DNA of 16,866 nucleotides from Candidatus Zipacnadia bacterium (GCA_029821455.1 JALGTI010000024.1:1-16866); one strand, 5' to 3'. Positions 1-8,492 are shown, numbered from the stretch's first letter. Notes: generated by a model not told the origin, from the sequence alone. Numbers and translations are program-made.

Positions 1-77
1 CTGGCCTTGCATAGCTGCGATCACTCCTGTGAACAGTTCTGCCTGTACCACTTCCCCAATTCTAGCACATTTATCCC

Positions 78-104
78 TTGACTTCTACCTCCCCCCGCTA
101 TAAT
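78..104 (+). promoter_or_regulatory. Sigma70-type promoter of the glycosidase gene
   Basis: TTGACT at 78-83 and a perfect TATAAT at 99-104 are separated by 15 bases, slightly short of the usual 16-18. Transcription would begin near 111. This places the upstream in-frame TTG at 78 inside the -35 box and supports the ATG at 168 as the real start, leaving a leader of about 57 nt. Bases 1-77 show nothing else I can support. Confidence 0.6.
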
Positions 105-167
105 CTAGGGCAGGGTTTTGCACCAGTCTCAAATGACGAAAAGCCAAATGGCAGATCGCGGGTGAAT

Positions 168-3100
168 ATGAGAACCGCTGTCGGAATCTGTTGTCTCTTC
201 CTGATCGTCATGCCGCCCTTCGTCCAGGCGGAAGAGCTGTTCCATCTTTCGTTCGACAGGATGGAGCGAACGCCGGCAAGAGTGAGGCTGCTGCCAGACC
301 AGGCGAAGACCCCGGCAGAGATCCTGATGTCCGATTCGGGCAAACTGGTCAAGGGTATTAATGGCCTGGGCGTCTACATGGACGATCGCGCCGACTATCT
401 GTACTTTGATGGCGGAGGGAATATCCTGCCAGAACAAGGTGCGGTCTCCTTCTGGCTAAGGCCGATGTGGCGCCCGGACGACGGGCGTGACAAGTGCTTC
501 TTCATGGCCAACTTCGACCAGGGATCGATACTTCTCTGGTCCAACTCTCTGAGCTCCATGGTATCGGACAAGGACGGGAAGCAGTCGTACGTTCCGAGCG
601 CCGCCTGTGCCGACACATCTGGTTGGCAAGCAGGCGAGTGGCACCATGTGGTGCTGAACTGGTCGGCCGCAGCCAATCGGCGACAGTTGTTCATCGACGG
701 AGAGGGGCGTGCGCCGGCCGGATACTCCGCACCGGCGGGCGGGTCCCGAGAGGTCTACCTTTCCCCGCCCCCTTCAGACACGTCGGGTCGATACCCGGCC
801 TGCTCGGTGATGGACGAGTTCGCGATCTACGACTGCCCTCTAGACCTAGAAGAGATCCAGGCGCTTCATGAGGCAGGCCGGCAGGCGCTGGCCGGCTTTG
901 TGCCGAGTCCGACGCTGCAGATCAGTGTCTATCCCAACCTGGCCGAAGCAGCGAAGCTTGTCATGTGGCCAAAGCCAAACTACGGTCCGCCGGTCTACAG
1001 CTCTGTCTGCAATGATCCGGAAGATGCAAAGCAGCTGTCCGACTCCGAATGGGGAGCCGCGCGGTACAACGACCTGCGCTCGGTCGGCTGGGTCACCGGA
1101 CGCGTCGTTCTGGACTATGACCTCGGCGCTCTGAAGAGGATTGGGGCGCTGGCAGTAAACATGGGCGCTGGCGGCGCGGGTACTACCTTCCCAGGAAAGG
1201 TCCTTTTCAAGGCTGGGGCTTCCCCGGACCGGTTGACGCTGCTGGGCGAGATCTCGACGGCGGAGCCATATCCGAATCCTAAGCACCCCAAGTGGCGAGG
1301 CCGAACGGTGGGTCTCGACGGCCTCGATGACCACGCTCGATTCGTTACAGTGGAGATCGACGGCGCGGTCTTCTTGGATGAGGTTCTCATCGTTGAGAAG
1401 GGGGCCAAGCCAGCCCTTCGGCGCGTGGAGGTCGAGCTGCCGGGGAAGCCCGTGGAGGCGGCCGCTGAACAGAAGGAGCTTGCCAGCGGGCCCCCAGAGG
1501 GCAAATGGCAGATCAAGCTGCGCAACGCAGAAACCAGGCTTTTCCCGGAGGATGAGCTTGTCGTGGAGGCAGTCTACACGGGCCCAGTGCCGCCGAAGCA
1601 CATCGATCTGGCCTACACATCGGAGATGCTCGTGCGGGGCGATAGCATCTACAGCAAGTCACCAAGCGGCGGCCTGAGCAGAACCCCGATCAACTCGGAG
1701 ATGAGAACTGTCATGGAGGGGAGCAAGACCCTCCAGTTGGGCGGCGTTGAGAACGACGTGTCGCGAGCCACGCTCGCGTTGCCACTCACCGCAAATCCGT
1801 ACGGGCTCTTCTATCTGACGGTGGCCGCTCTAGACGAGGAGGGGAATGAGCTGGCCACGGGGACCTTCCCATACGAGGTCTTGGTCAGGCTGCCAAAGGC
1901 GAAGCCCAACAACATCGCCGGATATGATGGCCACGGGTGGATATACGCCTGGCATGCGTTCGACAGCCCCAGCAACAAGCCCAACGACTCCCATGACCGG
2001 TTCCTGCTGGACTATGGCCATTCGTGGACCCACCCTCGCACGCAATGGCCGCAGATCCACCGCAAGCCTGGTGACATGGAGCGGAGGCGATTTGACATCC
2101 TGGACCTCTGGGTGGATTCCGCACGGAAGCAAGATGCCAGAATCGTCATGTGCCTAGCCGACGCCATCCCCAAGGCGATCTATGAGGACGGCTCACTATT
2201 CGAGCCCATGTTCCGTGAGTGGGCCGAAGCGCTGATGAGCCGCTACGGTGACAAGGTGGCCGTGTGGGACGTCTGGAACGAGCCGGACTCGAAGAGCTAC
2301 GCCCAGACGGACGATCGGGACATCCTCGCAATGAAGATCGTCCATGAGCTGAAAGAGAAGCACTCCCCAGGGTCGGCTGTGATCGTCAGCGCACACACGA
2401 GTCTCGGTCTGAACTATGTGAAGCGGATCCTGGACAAGGGCGCCGGACGCTATCTTGACGGCATCGGCCTGCACCCATACCGCGGGCTGGCCCCGGAAAT
2501 CCCGGAAGCCGACGGGTATGCGGGCAACCCAACAGGTATGCGGACCTTGATGTCCTCTCTCGCCCACGCCAGAGAGATGCTCTTGGAGTATCGTGTGGAG
2601 CCGGCCGACATCTACATCACGGAGGCCAACTACGCGCTGAACCTGGTTCCACAGTATGATGACAACGACCAGGCGAACTTCATGGTCCGCATGACCATTC
2701 TGGCGTGGACGACGGACTACGTCAAGTGCTTGCTTCACCACGCATTTGGAAACGGCCGATTAGCGCCGTCAGCCTATCCGAATATGGTCCGGCACATGAT
2801 GGACACCGCGTTCTGGAAGAAGCTCGACGCCGGCGACGCGGAGATCTACGCCTACGCCTTCCGCAAGGGCGATGGCCGCGTGATCATCCCGCTATGGTCA
2901 ATCAAAGCGGACAAGCTGGTGCGAGTGACCGGCCTCGCCGGGAAACCAATAGTCACTGACATCTACGGCAACGAGCTCCGCATCGAGTATGACGCCGAAG
3001 CAACGGCTGTGGACTTCCTGCAGATATCTCAGGCGCCGACCTACATAGACGCTCCGAGGGGCAGTGACCCTACTGTCACGGCCTCCCGGCGGCTCGAGAT

Positions 3101-4472
3101 CGAGGCTACGGACACAATCGACAGGGGGAGCATTCTTGCGCTGGCCGCCGAGGTCAAGTCTCTGCCCGTTGAGAAGGCGATGCTGACGCTCCAGTCGGCC
3201 GCGGGTTGGAGACCGCCGAGCGTCTCTTACGAGGTGACCGGTCCGGGACGCTTCCCTTTCAATCTTCAGACGCCGTCGACGGCCGACCCCGGCACGTACC
3301 CGGTTGTCATCTCACTGACGGATGAGAGTGGACGCATGCTGGGCGTTGCGAGCCACGAGGTGCAGATCGTGCTGCCCCAAGCAGAGCTCGAGCGGAAATA
3401 TGGGATCGTGCTATCCGCCGACTTCGAGCGCAATGGACTTGCCGACTGGCAGGTGCAAGAGAACCCGCAGTACGACGTCCGCGTTGCAGAAGAGGAGGAG
3501 AACCGCGTTCTGCGCATCACTCAGAAGGGCGTTGACTACGCCGCTGCAGTTAACCGGCTCACCCCACGCGTCAAATACGGCGCCCTGGAATTCGATATCA
3601 AGGCATCGGCGATGAAGCAGTCGCTCACTGTGCATCTCGGCGAGATGACCCTGGAATTCGACGGGAAGCAATCTGTCGGCATGCTCGACAGAGCCGGCAA
3701 GATGAGCAAAGCCGGCGGCTACGAATTCGGGAGGTGGCACCGCGTGCGGATCTTCTTTGCCGCTCCGGAAGGGTGGTGCCGGTTGTGGCTTGACGCCAAG
3801 TTCCTGGGGCAGCTCTCGGTTCCGGCCAATCCGGACGGCTACGCGGAAGTCCGGTTCCTGTCGGGAACACAGTCTACGGGCAAGCCCGCGGTGTTTTGCA
3901 TCGACAATGCTCGTCTGATCAGAGTCGAGCCAACCTCGCTCGACGGGAAGACGCCGCTGCGATGGACCATCTGCGGACCGTTCTCCAATCGCATCGACCC
4001 GCAGACTATGAAGCGCCCGTTCGAGATCGGCACCGATTACCTGGCACCAGCAGGCGGCGAGCCGCAGCTTGACCCATACCCGGGGTTGACTGTCCCGGAC
4101 GGCGCCGGCGATCACCGGGAGTTCCATGCGTTCTACGAATCGAAGCACACCCAGAGCGGCGGGCTGGTGGATTTCTTCACGGTCAAGGACCTAGGATTGC
4201 ACCCCGACCAGGGGGACATCCTCTGCTATGCTGGGGCCTTCGTGATCAGCCCCGACGAGAAGGAGGCAACGATCGGCATCGGGAGCGACGACGGATACGT
4301 GTTGTGGGTCAACCATGAGCGGATCGGCACGTTCAACGCGTGGCCCACAGGGCGAGGAACGGGCGGACCGCAAGAGCACTACAAAGTGAGGCTCCGCATG
4401 GGACTGAACCTGATACTTCTCAAGGTCGATCAGGGCAGCGGGGCCTACAAGTTCTTCTTTGCAATCAGATGA
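168..4472 (+). CDS. Secreted multi-domain glycoside hydrolase (clan GH-A-like) with LamG-type modules
   Basis: Predicted exported polysaccharide-degrading enzyme of 1434 residues. The ATG at 168 gives a clean signal peptide (residues 1-21, ending VQA before EE). Reading by fold pattern: a LamG/concanavalin-like module at about 25-235; a discoidin-like beta module at about 270-420; a beta-rich linker to about 580; a TIM-barrel catalytic region at about 580-870; a small beta domain; an Ig-like segment at about 970-1070; a second LamG-like module at about 1075-1250; and a C-terminal PA14-like sandwich containing IGSDDGYVLWVN. The catalytic acid/base candidate is Glu705 in WNEPD. The nucleophile candidate is Glu819 in YITEANY. 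Their order and spacing suit clan GH-A, with GH39- or GH5-like families most likely. The substrate cannot be read from sequence. The gene has its own promoter and converges with the zinc-ribbon gene downstream. The 225-base gap after it holds no clear terminator. Confidence 0.85.
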   Translation: MRTAVGICCLFLIVMPPFVQAEELFHLSFDRMERTPARVRLLPDQAKTPAEILMSDSGKLVKGINGLGVYMDDRADYLYFDGGGNILPEQGAVSFWLRPMWRPDDGRDKCFFMANFDQGSILLWSNSLSSMVSDKDGKQSYVPSAACADTSGWQAGEWHHVVLNWSAAANRRQLFIDGEGRAPAGYSAPAGGSREVYLSPPPSDTSGRYPACSVMDEFAIYDCPLDLEEIQALHEAGRQALAGFVPSPTLQISVYPNLAEAAKLVMWPKPNYGPPVYSSVCNDPEDAKQLSDSEWGAARYNDLRSVGWVTGRVVLDYDLGALKRIGALAVNMGAGGAGTTFPGKVLFKAGASPDRLTLLGEISTAEPYPNPKHPKWRGRTVGLDGLDDHARFVTVEIDGAVFLDEVLIVEKGAKPALRRVEVELPGKPVEAAAEQKELASGPPEGKWQIKLRNAETRLFPEDELVVEAVYTGPVPPKHIDLAYTSEMLVRGDSIYSKSPSGGLSRTPINSEMRTVMEGSKTLQLGGVENDVSRATLALPLTANPYGLFYLTVAALDEEGNELATGTFPYEVLVRLPKAKPNNIAGYDGHGWIYAWHAFDSPSNKPNDSHDRFLLDYGHSWTHPRTQWPQIHRKPGDMERRRFDILDLWVDSARKQDARIVMCLADAIPKAIYEDGSLFEPMFREWAEALMSRYGDKVAVWDVWNEPDSKSYAQTDDRDILAMKIVHELKEKHSPGSAVIVSAHTSLGLNYVKRILDKGAGRYLDGIGLHPYRGLAPEIPEADGYAGNPTGMRTLMSSLAHAREMLLEYRVEPADIYITEANYALNLVPQYDDNDQANFMVRMTILAWTTDYVKCLLHHAFGNGRLAPSAYPNMVRHMMDTAFWKKLDAGDAEIYAYAFRKGDGRVIIPLWSIKADKLVRVTGLAGKPIVTDIYGNELRIEYDAEATAVDFLQISQAPTYIDAPRGSDPTVTASRRLEIEATDTIDRGSILALAAEVKSLPVEKAMLTLQSAAGWRPPSVSYEVTGPGRFPFNLQTPSTADPGTYPVVISLTDESGRMLGVASHEVQIVLPQAELERKYGIVLSADFERNGLADWQVQENPQYDVRVAEEEENRVLRITQKGVDYAAAVNRLTPRVKYGALEFDIKASAMKQSLTVHLGEMTLEFDGKQSVGMLDRAGKMSKAGGYEFGRWHRVRIFFAAPEGWCRLWLDAKFLGQLSVPANPDGYAEVRFLSGTQSTGKPAVFCIDNARLIRVEPTSLDGKTPLRWTICGPFSNRIDPQTMKRPFEIGTDYLAPAGGEPQLDPYPGLTVPDGAGDHREFHAFYESKHTQSGGLVDFFTVKDLGLHPDQGDILCYAGAFVISPDEKEATIGIGSDDGYVLWVNHERIGTFNAWPTGRGTGGPQEHYKVRLRMGLNLILLKVDQGSGAYKFFFAIR

Positions 4473-4697
4473 TCTGAGCCAGGGGGTGCCTGTTCCTCGG
4501 AGTAACTCCATCCAGCGCCGAATTTCGGGCATAGCAGGAGATCAGGCTTGGTCAATGGGAAGTGACCATCCCCAGTGTTTCCTGACCCTTGTCTGCCTTT
4601 GGGGGTTGCTGGGGCTTAATTCGCCTTCTTGAGGTATGAATAGTGAAATTAGCGTCTCCATCGTCAGCAACGCGCTGAAGGAGATTGAGGGCCGATC

Positions 4698-5039
4698 TCA
4701 CCATTTCGGCGCTTCCTCCAACTGGTAAGATGTCCCGCAGTAGGGGCACTCGACGAAGATGCCGCCCTCGCGCACGTGAACGCTGTCCTTATCCAGAGAT
4801 GCTCCGCAGGAATTACAGATCATCTCTTCCGGAGTGATGTCGCCGGAGAGGTCAATCTCCTGGATGATGCGCTGGTCAGGGACCTTGGAGCGGGCAAACT
4901 TGGCGATGAAAAGAGCGGTCCCAATCAGCACGAGGCCAATGATCAAACGAGGCACCGTGTTTCCTGCGGCGCAGGCAATCAGGAAGACTATTCCCGCCAG
5001 GCCGAGGACGCCGCTGAGCAAGTAGGCTGCTGCTTTCAC
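4698..5039 (-). CDS. Small membrane protein with C-terminal zinc ribbon
   Basis: A 113-residue protein. Two hydrophobic helices (about residues 4-24 and 31-47) are followed by a soluble tail with a zinc ribbon formed by Cys75-x2-Cys78 and Cys98-x2-Cys101. The ribbon is probably cytoplasmic. An in-frame TGA lies two codons upstream, so the GTG at 5039 is the earliest possible start; a GGTGA stretch just before it is a weak ribosome site. The gene begins 67 bases after the SPFH gene stops and is likely cotranscribed with it. A TM-plus-zinc-ribbon partner next to an SPFH/zinc-ribbon protein recalls Bacillus YdjG/YdjH beside YdjI, which anchor PspA at the membrane. That role is inference from context; I do not recognise the protein itself. 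Confidence 0.8.
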   Translation of the reverse strand: MKAAAYLLSGVLGLAGIVFLIACAAGNTVPRLIIGLVLIGTALFIAKFARSKVPDQRIIQEIDLSGDITPEEMICNSCGASLDKDSVHVREGGIFVECPYCGTSYQLEEAPKW

Positions 5040-5106
5040 TGGTCACCGGGCGCTGGATGAACTGTTCAGCCCGTCTCCTTTCTCAGGATAGATGCCCAAG
5101 CGCCGG

Positions 5107-6195
5107 TTACTCTGTACTTTCGGGTTCCTCGGCGGCCGCTTGCAGAGAGTGCCCGCACTCAGGGCAGAACTTGGCTCCAGGCGGCATCTGGGCCCCACAT
5201 TCGGGGCAGAAGCCTCCGGCCAGAGAGTGCCCGCAATTGGGGCAGAATTTGGCGCCAGCAGGCGCTATAGCCTGACATTGTGGACAGACCGGCCCCTGCG
5301 GCACTGGTGCCGGCTGGCCGGCCTGTTGCTGACCGCCCTGCTGCTGGAAGGCCCCCGTCAGCGCCCCGACCATTGCCGCGCCCATCCCGACTCCCGCTCC
5401 GAGGCCTGCGCCCGCCGCTGCCGGACCTCCAGCACCGCCATCGGCTCTCGGCATATCACGGATGGCACGGGCAGTCTGGTACCTGACGAACCTGTCCATA
5501 TCCCCAGCCGCCTCCATCCCAGCCCGCTCGTCTATCATCTCCTCAACTTCCGCTGGCGGCGTTATTGCGTCCAATATGAAGTCAATCAACTCAATGCCGT
5601 AGCGGTCAAAGTCGGTGACCAGCTTTGACCTGACAGCGACCGCAAATTCGGAGTACACCTCAGGGAGGTCGAGGATGGTGTCAATCTGCTCGCCGAGGGT
5701 GTCGTTGAATCGCGCAACAATGAAGTCACGCAGCCAAGCCCCCACATCATCCTGGGTGTAGAGATGCTCGGTGCCCACCACTCCATTGACGAAGAGCTGA
5801 GGGTTGTCAATCCGCATTGTGTACAGGCCGTGAGCCCGCAGGCGGATCATCGCAAATTCAGAATCACGGAACGGCACAGGGCTGGGCGTACCCCATTTCA
5901 TATTGGTGAAGGTCCGCATGTTCACAAAATAGACCTCCGCCTGGAACGGCGTGGTACCCTCGAAGGGGATGTTGATGACATCCTGCACGAACGGCAGGTT
6001 GAGAGCGGTGAGGGTATGCCGACCTGGACCGAGAACATCCAGGGCTTGTCCGTCACGGAAGAAAACAGCCGCCTGGCTCTCACGCACCGTCAGTTGCGCG
6101 CCAAGACTGACCTCGCCGGGGCCTTCCTCAGGCCAGCGGTGCACAATCTCTTCGCCAGTAACATCGCGCCATTCGATTACCTGTATCCCACGCAT
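5107..6195 (-). CDS. SPFH-domain protein with double zinc ribbon (YdjI-like)
   Basis: A 362-residue protein. Residues about 25-235 form an SPFH/band-7-like domain of the subtype once called virion-core-like, ending in a helical stretch (AEVEEMIDERAGMEAAGD). A Gly/Ala/Gln-rich linker (about 253-300) leads to two zinc ribbons: Cys304/307 with Cys318/321, and Cys330/333 with Cys344/347. No transmembrane helix or signal peptide is visible. ATG at 6195 follows a good GGAGG site. The closest recognised relative is B. subtilis YdjI, which helps recruit the phage-shock protein PspA to stressed membrane. A scaffold role at the inner membrane is therefore likely but inferred. It is the middle gene of a three-gene minus-strand group, 161 bases after the coiled-coil gene, with a strong hairpin in that gap. 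Confidence 0.85.
   Translation of the reverse strand: MRGIQVIEWRDVTGEEIVHRWPEEGPGEVSLGAQLTVRESQAAVFFRDGQALDVLGPGRHTLTALNLPFVQDVINIPFEGTTPFQAEVYFVNMRTFTNMKWGTPSPVPFRDSEFAMIRLRAHGLYTMRIDNPQLFVNGVVGTEHLYTQDDVGAWLRDFIVARFNDTLGEQIDTILDLPEVYSEFAVAVRSKLVTDFDRYGIELIDFILDAITPPAEVEEMIDERAGMEAAGDMDRFVRYQTARAIRDMPRADGGAGGPAAAGAGLGAGVGMGAAMVGALTGAFQQQGGQQQAGQPAPVPQGPVCPQCQAIAPAGAKFCPNCGHSLAGGFCPECGAQMPPGAKFCPECGHSLQAAAEEPESTE
5143..5256. repeat. Internal duplication encoding the zinc knuckles
   Basis: Bases 5143-5178 and 5221-5256 are near-identical 36-base copies with six mismatches, and they share an exact 15-base core (CAGAGAGTGCCCGCA). The 78-base offset equals 26 codons, so the copies encode GAKFCPNCGHSL and GAKFCPECGHSL in frame. 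The tandem zinc ribbon of the SPFH protein probably arose or was homogenised by a local in-frame duplication. Confidence 0.8.
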
Positions 6196-6310
6196 ATCAA
6201 CTCGCCTCCATCTTCAGAATTGACGGCCATAATCTAGCAAGTTTTGCATAAGCGCAAGTTACCAAATCACGTCCCGTAGGCTGCGCAGGCAGGATGCCCG
6301 CGCTACCCAA

Positions 6311-6357
6311 GGAATGCCTGCTCTACATTTATACAAATGTCGGTAGAGCGCCATTCC
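6311..6357 (-). terminator. Long interrupted hairpin after the coiled-coil gene
   Basis: Three nested stems pair: GGAATG (6311-6316) with CATTCC (6352-6357), GCTCT (6320-6324) with AGAGC (6345-6349), and ACATTT (6325-6330) with AAATGT (6335-6340) around the loop ATAC. The foot of the hairpin touches the stop codon of the coiled-coil gene. No T run follows on the minus strand, so it may be a partial terminator or an RNA-stabilising or processing element that sets the ratio between the coiled-coil and SPFH proteins. Confidence 0.55.
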
Positions 6358-6878
6358 TATTGTGGAACCAACCGGGCGGTTACCTCCTCGCGCTTGTCCA
6401 CTGCATCACTCAGTTCCTTGATAGCGGCGAGTGTTCCCTCTACAAACTCTACCACGTTCTCCTCCTCGGCCTGAGCCAGAGCCGCAATAGAATTGCCAAT
6501 CTGAGCAATTTGCTGGCGTAGATCCAGATCATAGTCATAGAGGGCATCAAGCTCGGCCTCTTTGATCTTGGCTGCGTCAAACCAGCCCGTATAGCCGTAA
6601 TCTGCGAACCTGATCGTATCTCGCACCTTGCCGAGCCGGTTGCGGACGCGGTCGAGATCGTCGAGGTGCTCCAGGCCCTTGCTGCGGGACCACTCAGCAA
6701 CCAGCTCGTTGAGGTCCTCTCGGATGTCATCGAGCAGCCCGACCAGGTACTCGCGGACCATCTGGTCAGCCTTGCGGCGGATCTGGCGCTCGCGATAGCC
6801 AGAAAAGCCTGGAATATAGCTCATCAGCTTCTGTAAGGAGCCCTCATCCTCTACAATGCGCTTTCTCATATCAGTCAT
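6357..6878 (-). CDS. Coiled-coil protein of the SPFH/zinc-ribbon operon
   Basis: A 173-residue protein of unknown function. The N-terminal part (about 14-50: LMSYIPGFSGYRERQIRRKA, then a charged helix) is followed by long charged amphipathic helices, including a DLNELVAEW segment, a DDLDRVRNRLGKVRD segment and an acidic C-terminal helix. There is no signal peptide, membrane segment or cysteine pair. ATG at 6878 has GGAG eight bases upstream; Met4 is an alternative start. It is the first gene after the 6964-6992 promoter and precedes the SPFH and membrane zinc-ribbon genes. By position and helical content it could play the PspA-like partner role, but it is shorter than PspA and I see no direct PspA signature. 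Confidence 0.75.
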   Translation of the reverse strand: MTDMRKRIVEDEGSLQKLMSYIPGFSGYRERQIRRKADQMVREYLVGLLDDIREDLNELVAEWSRSKGLEHLDDLDRVRNRLGKVRDTIRFADYGYTGWFDAAKIKEAELDALYDYDLDLRQQIAQIGNSIAALAQAEEENVVEFVEGTLAAIKELSDAVDKREEVTARLVPQ

Positions 6879-6936
6879 CAGTATCGCTCCGTTCGCGGCT
6901 TTGTGGCGCCAGCTTGGTCACAACTACATAGTTCGC

Positions 6937-6992
6937 TGCCAACTGGCAATTCTCGCCCGTGACATTGTACAATAATTCGTCGGCGGAGGCAA
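6937..6992 (-). promoter_or_regulatory. Promoter and inverted repeat ahead of the coiled-coil/SPFH operon
   Basis: Read on the minus strand, TTGCCT (6992-6987) and TACAAT (6969-6964) are 17 bases apart. This gives a sigma70-like promoter with a start near 6957 and a leader of about 79 nt. Just inside the transcript is an inverted repeat, TGCCA-AC-TGGCA at 6937-6948, which could be an operator or a small hairpin. The bases between here and the gene start also hold a TGGCGCCA palindrome at 6904-6911. Confidence 0.5.
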
Positions 6993-7008
6993 TCATTTAT
7001 CGCCAGGA

Positions 7009-8370
7009 TCACAGTGCCACTGGCCCAAACACAGGGCACGGCAAGCCGGCGCTGTCCCGGAGGCCGACGGTCGGATTGCCCCCGCGACCGTACCACAGAA
7101 CGGCGCCACCCGGCAACGGGTCGCGCAAGCCTAGCAACACAGTATGCCGGTCCTCCACCTTGCGGGTGGGGATTGGTATCTGAACCCCCTCAGCCTCGAT
7201 GCTAAAGCCCCAGAAGCCCGACTTCGGCCTAAGCGTCCCGTTCACTGAATTGAACTTGACTGCCACCCAGCGGCGATCCTTGCTCACCCTCGCGCTCTTG
7301 AAGCGAGGCCCAATCTGCTTCTGCCTGTCGCCGTATACGAGCCGGTCGGCCAGGTGTGCCAGCCGGACGGCCAACATCTTTTGGCTGCGGGTGCTTATGT
7401 GAATGCTATCACACAGGTCTAAATCAGCGGCCGCCACGGTGGCGACATTGGGCAAGTCGGCCTCGACCGCGATCTGGGCAGCCTGGACCTTGTTCCAATG
7501 CGGGAATGCGTCTTCGCCACTGCCGTGAGGCCCAAGTTGCACCTGAAGCCAGGGCAGCCGCGGCTGTTTTAGGTCTTTGCGCACTGCTTCGATGAGCGCC
7601 CTTAGATCGGCACGATAGCGCAAGCCTTCATCGGTTTGAGCGTCTGACTCCCCTTGGTACCACAGGCAGGCTGCCACCCGCCCTCCCACAGCTTTCACGC
7701 GCCGAATCATAGATCCGTATAGCGACTTATCACCCTGCTTGAGTTCTGAGGGACGCCATTCGGCCAAGCTAGTGCCCCCCTGGGAGCAGGCAATTAGGCC
7801 AATCGGTACGCCGTGACGTTTGTGGATTTCCTTACCAAAGCGTACGCCCAGGCCCGCCCCGTATGATCGGAAGTCGCGGTCCTGCTGTACCGCGATTTCC
7901 CGATCCTGGCCATCTAGCCGCCAGTGAATAGGATCAATGGCCTCATTGTAGCGGCACAGAGGGTCTCGGGCGATATCCCAGTAATCATTAAAGTAGAAGC
8001 AGTGGACCATTCTGGAAGGCGGCTCAGTATTGACTAGCTTCCCGCAGCCATCCATATTGGACTGCCCGGCAAGGATGTACAAGTCACCCACGAGAATGTC
8101 ATCTACGCTGGCGACTTGCCTGCCGATACGTACCTGCAGTTGATAAGGGCCACCTGTCGGAACGCCCCCAGCGACGCCCTTGAATCGTCCCCCTTTGAGA
8201 GTGCCGATCCGCTCCCAGGATGCATGCCTGCCCGACTTGCCCATTGGGAGTACTCGCGCGTAAATCTCGCTGCCACGCGGCGCCTCTGCGGACAGGTCTG
8301 TGGGGATCGCTCCCAAGCCGTTCCTGTTGCGCTGGATAACGGAATGTGCGGCGGGTATGTGCAAAATCAC
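7009..8370 (-). CDS. SASA-family (sialate O-acetylesterase-like) SGNH esterase
   Basis: Probable carbohydrate O-acetylesterase of the SASA/DUF303 (CE6-related) family, 453 residues. The SGNH landmarks are visible: GQSNM with nucleophile Ser104, SQGGTSLAEW at about 196-205, WYQGESDA at about 237-244, and the C-terminal Asp321-x2-His324 pair in DSIHIS. Beta-rich segments flank the catalytic part. No signal peptide is evident, so the enzyme is probably cytoplasmic, unlike many family members. The reading frame is open to a GTG at 8403, but an AGGGAGG site inside it sits eight bases before GTG 8370, which I take as the start. The flanking sulfatase and the nearby secreted glycosidase fit removal of acetyl groups from imported glycan fragments. 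The exact substrate is unknown. Confidence 0.82.
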   Translation of the reverse strand: MILHIPAAHSVIQRNRNGLGAIPTDLSAEAPRGSEIYARVLPMGKSGRHASWERIGTLKGGRFKGVAGGVPTGGPYQLQVRIGRQVASVDDILVGDLYILAGQSNMDGCGKLVNTEPPSRMVHCFYFNDYWDIARDPLCRYNEAIDPIHWRLDGQDREIAVQQDRDFRSYGAGLGVRFGKEIHKRHGVPIGLIACSQGGTSLAEWRPSELKQGDKSLYGSMIRRVKAVGGRVAACLWYQGESDAQTDEGLRYRADLRALIEAVRKDLKQPRLPWLQVQLGPHGSGEDAFPHWNKVQAAQIAVEADLPNVATVAAADLDLCDSIHISTRSQKMLAVRLAHLADRLVYGDRQKQIGPRFKSARVSKDRRWVAVKFNSVNGTLRPKSGFWGFSIEAEGVQIPIPTRKVEDRHTVLLGLRDPLPGGAVLWYGRGGNPTVGLRDSAGLPCPVFGPVAL

Positions 8371-8492
8371 GTACACTACCTCCCTGAAGCGAGTGTGGGG
8401 CACGTCGCTCTGAAGACTCGTTCTTTCGCCACAGAACTACTGATAACCTGCAGTACGTTCCGATAGGGATCGGGTAATGTGCACGAGTGGGT

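Noticed and set aside
846..1601. 251-codon minus-strand frame inside the glycosidase gene
   Set aside because: It is antisense to the discoidin-like part of the glycosidase; its translation is rich in Arg, Leu and Pro with no recognisable fold, as expected from a GC-rich complement.
4568..4614. CCCCAG/CTGGGG pairing in the convergent gap after the glycosidase
   Set aside because: The stem is six bases with a loop of more than 30 bases and no T run; not a convincing terminator.
5764..6237. Long plus-strand frame opposite the SPFH gene
   Set aside because: It is antisense to a clear SPFH/zinc-ribbon gene, has no domain pattern and no convincing ribosome site; it is a shadow of the coding constraint on the other strand.
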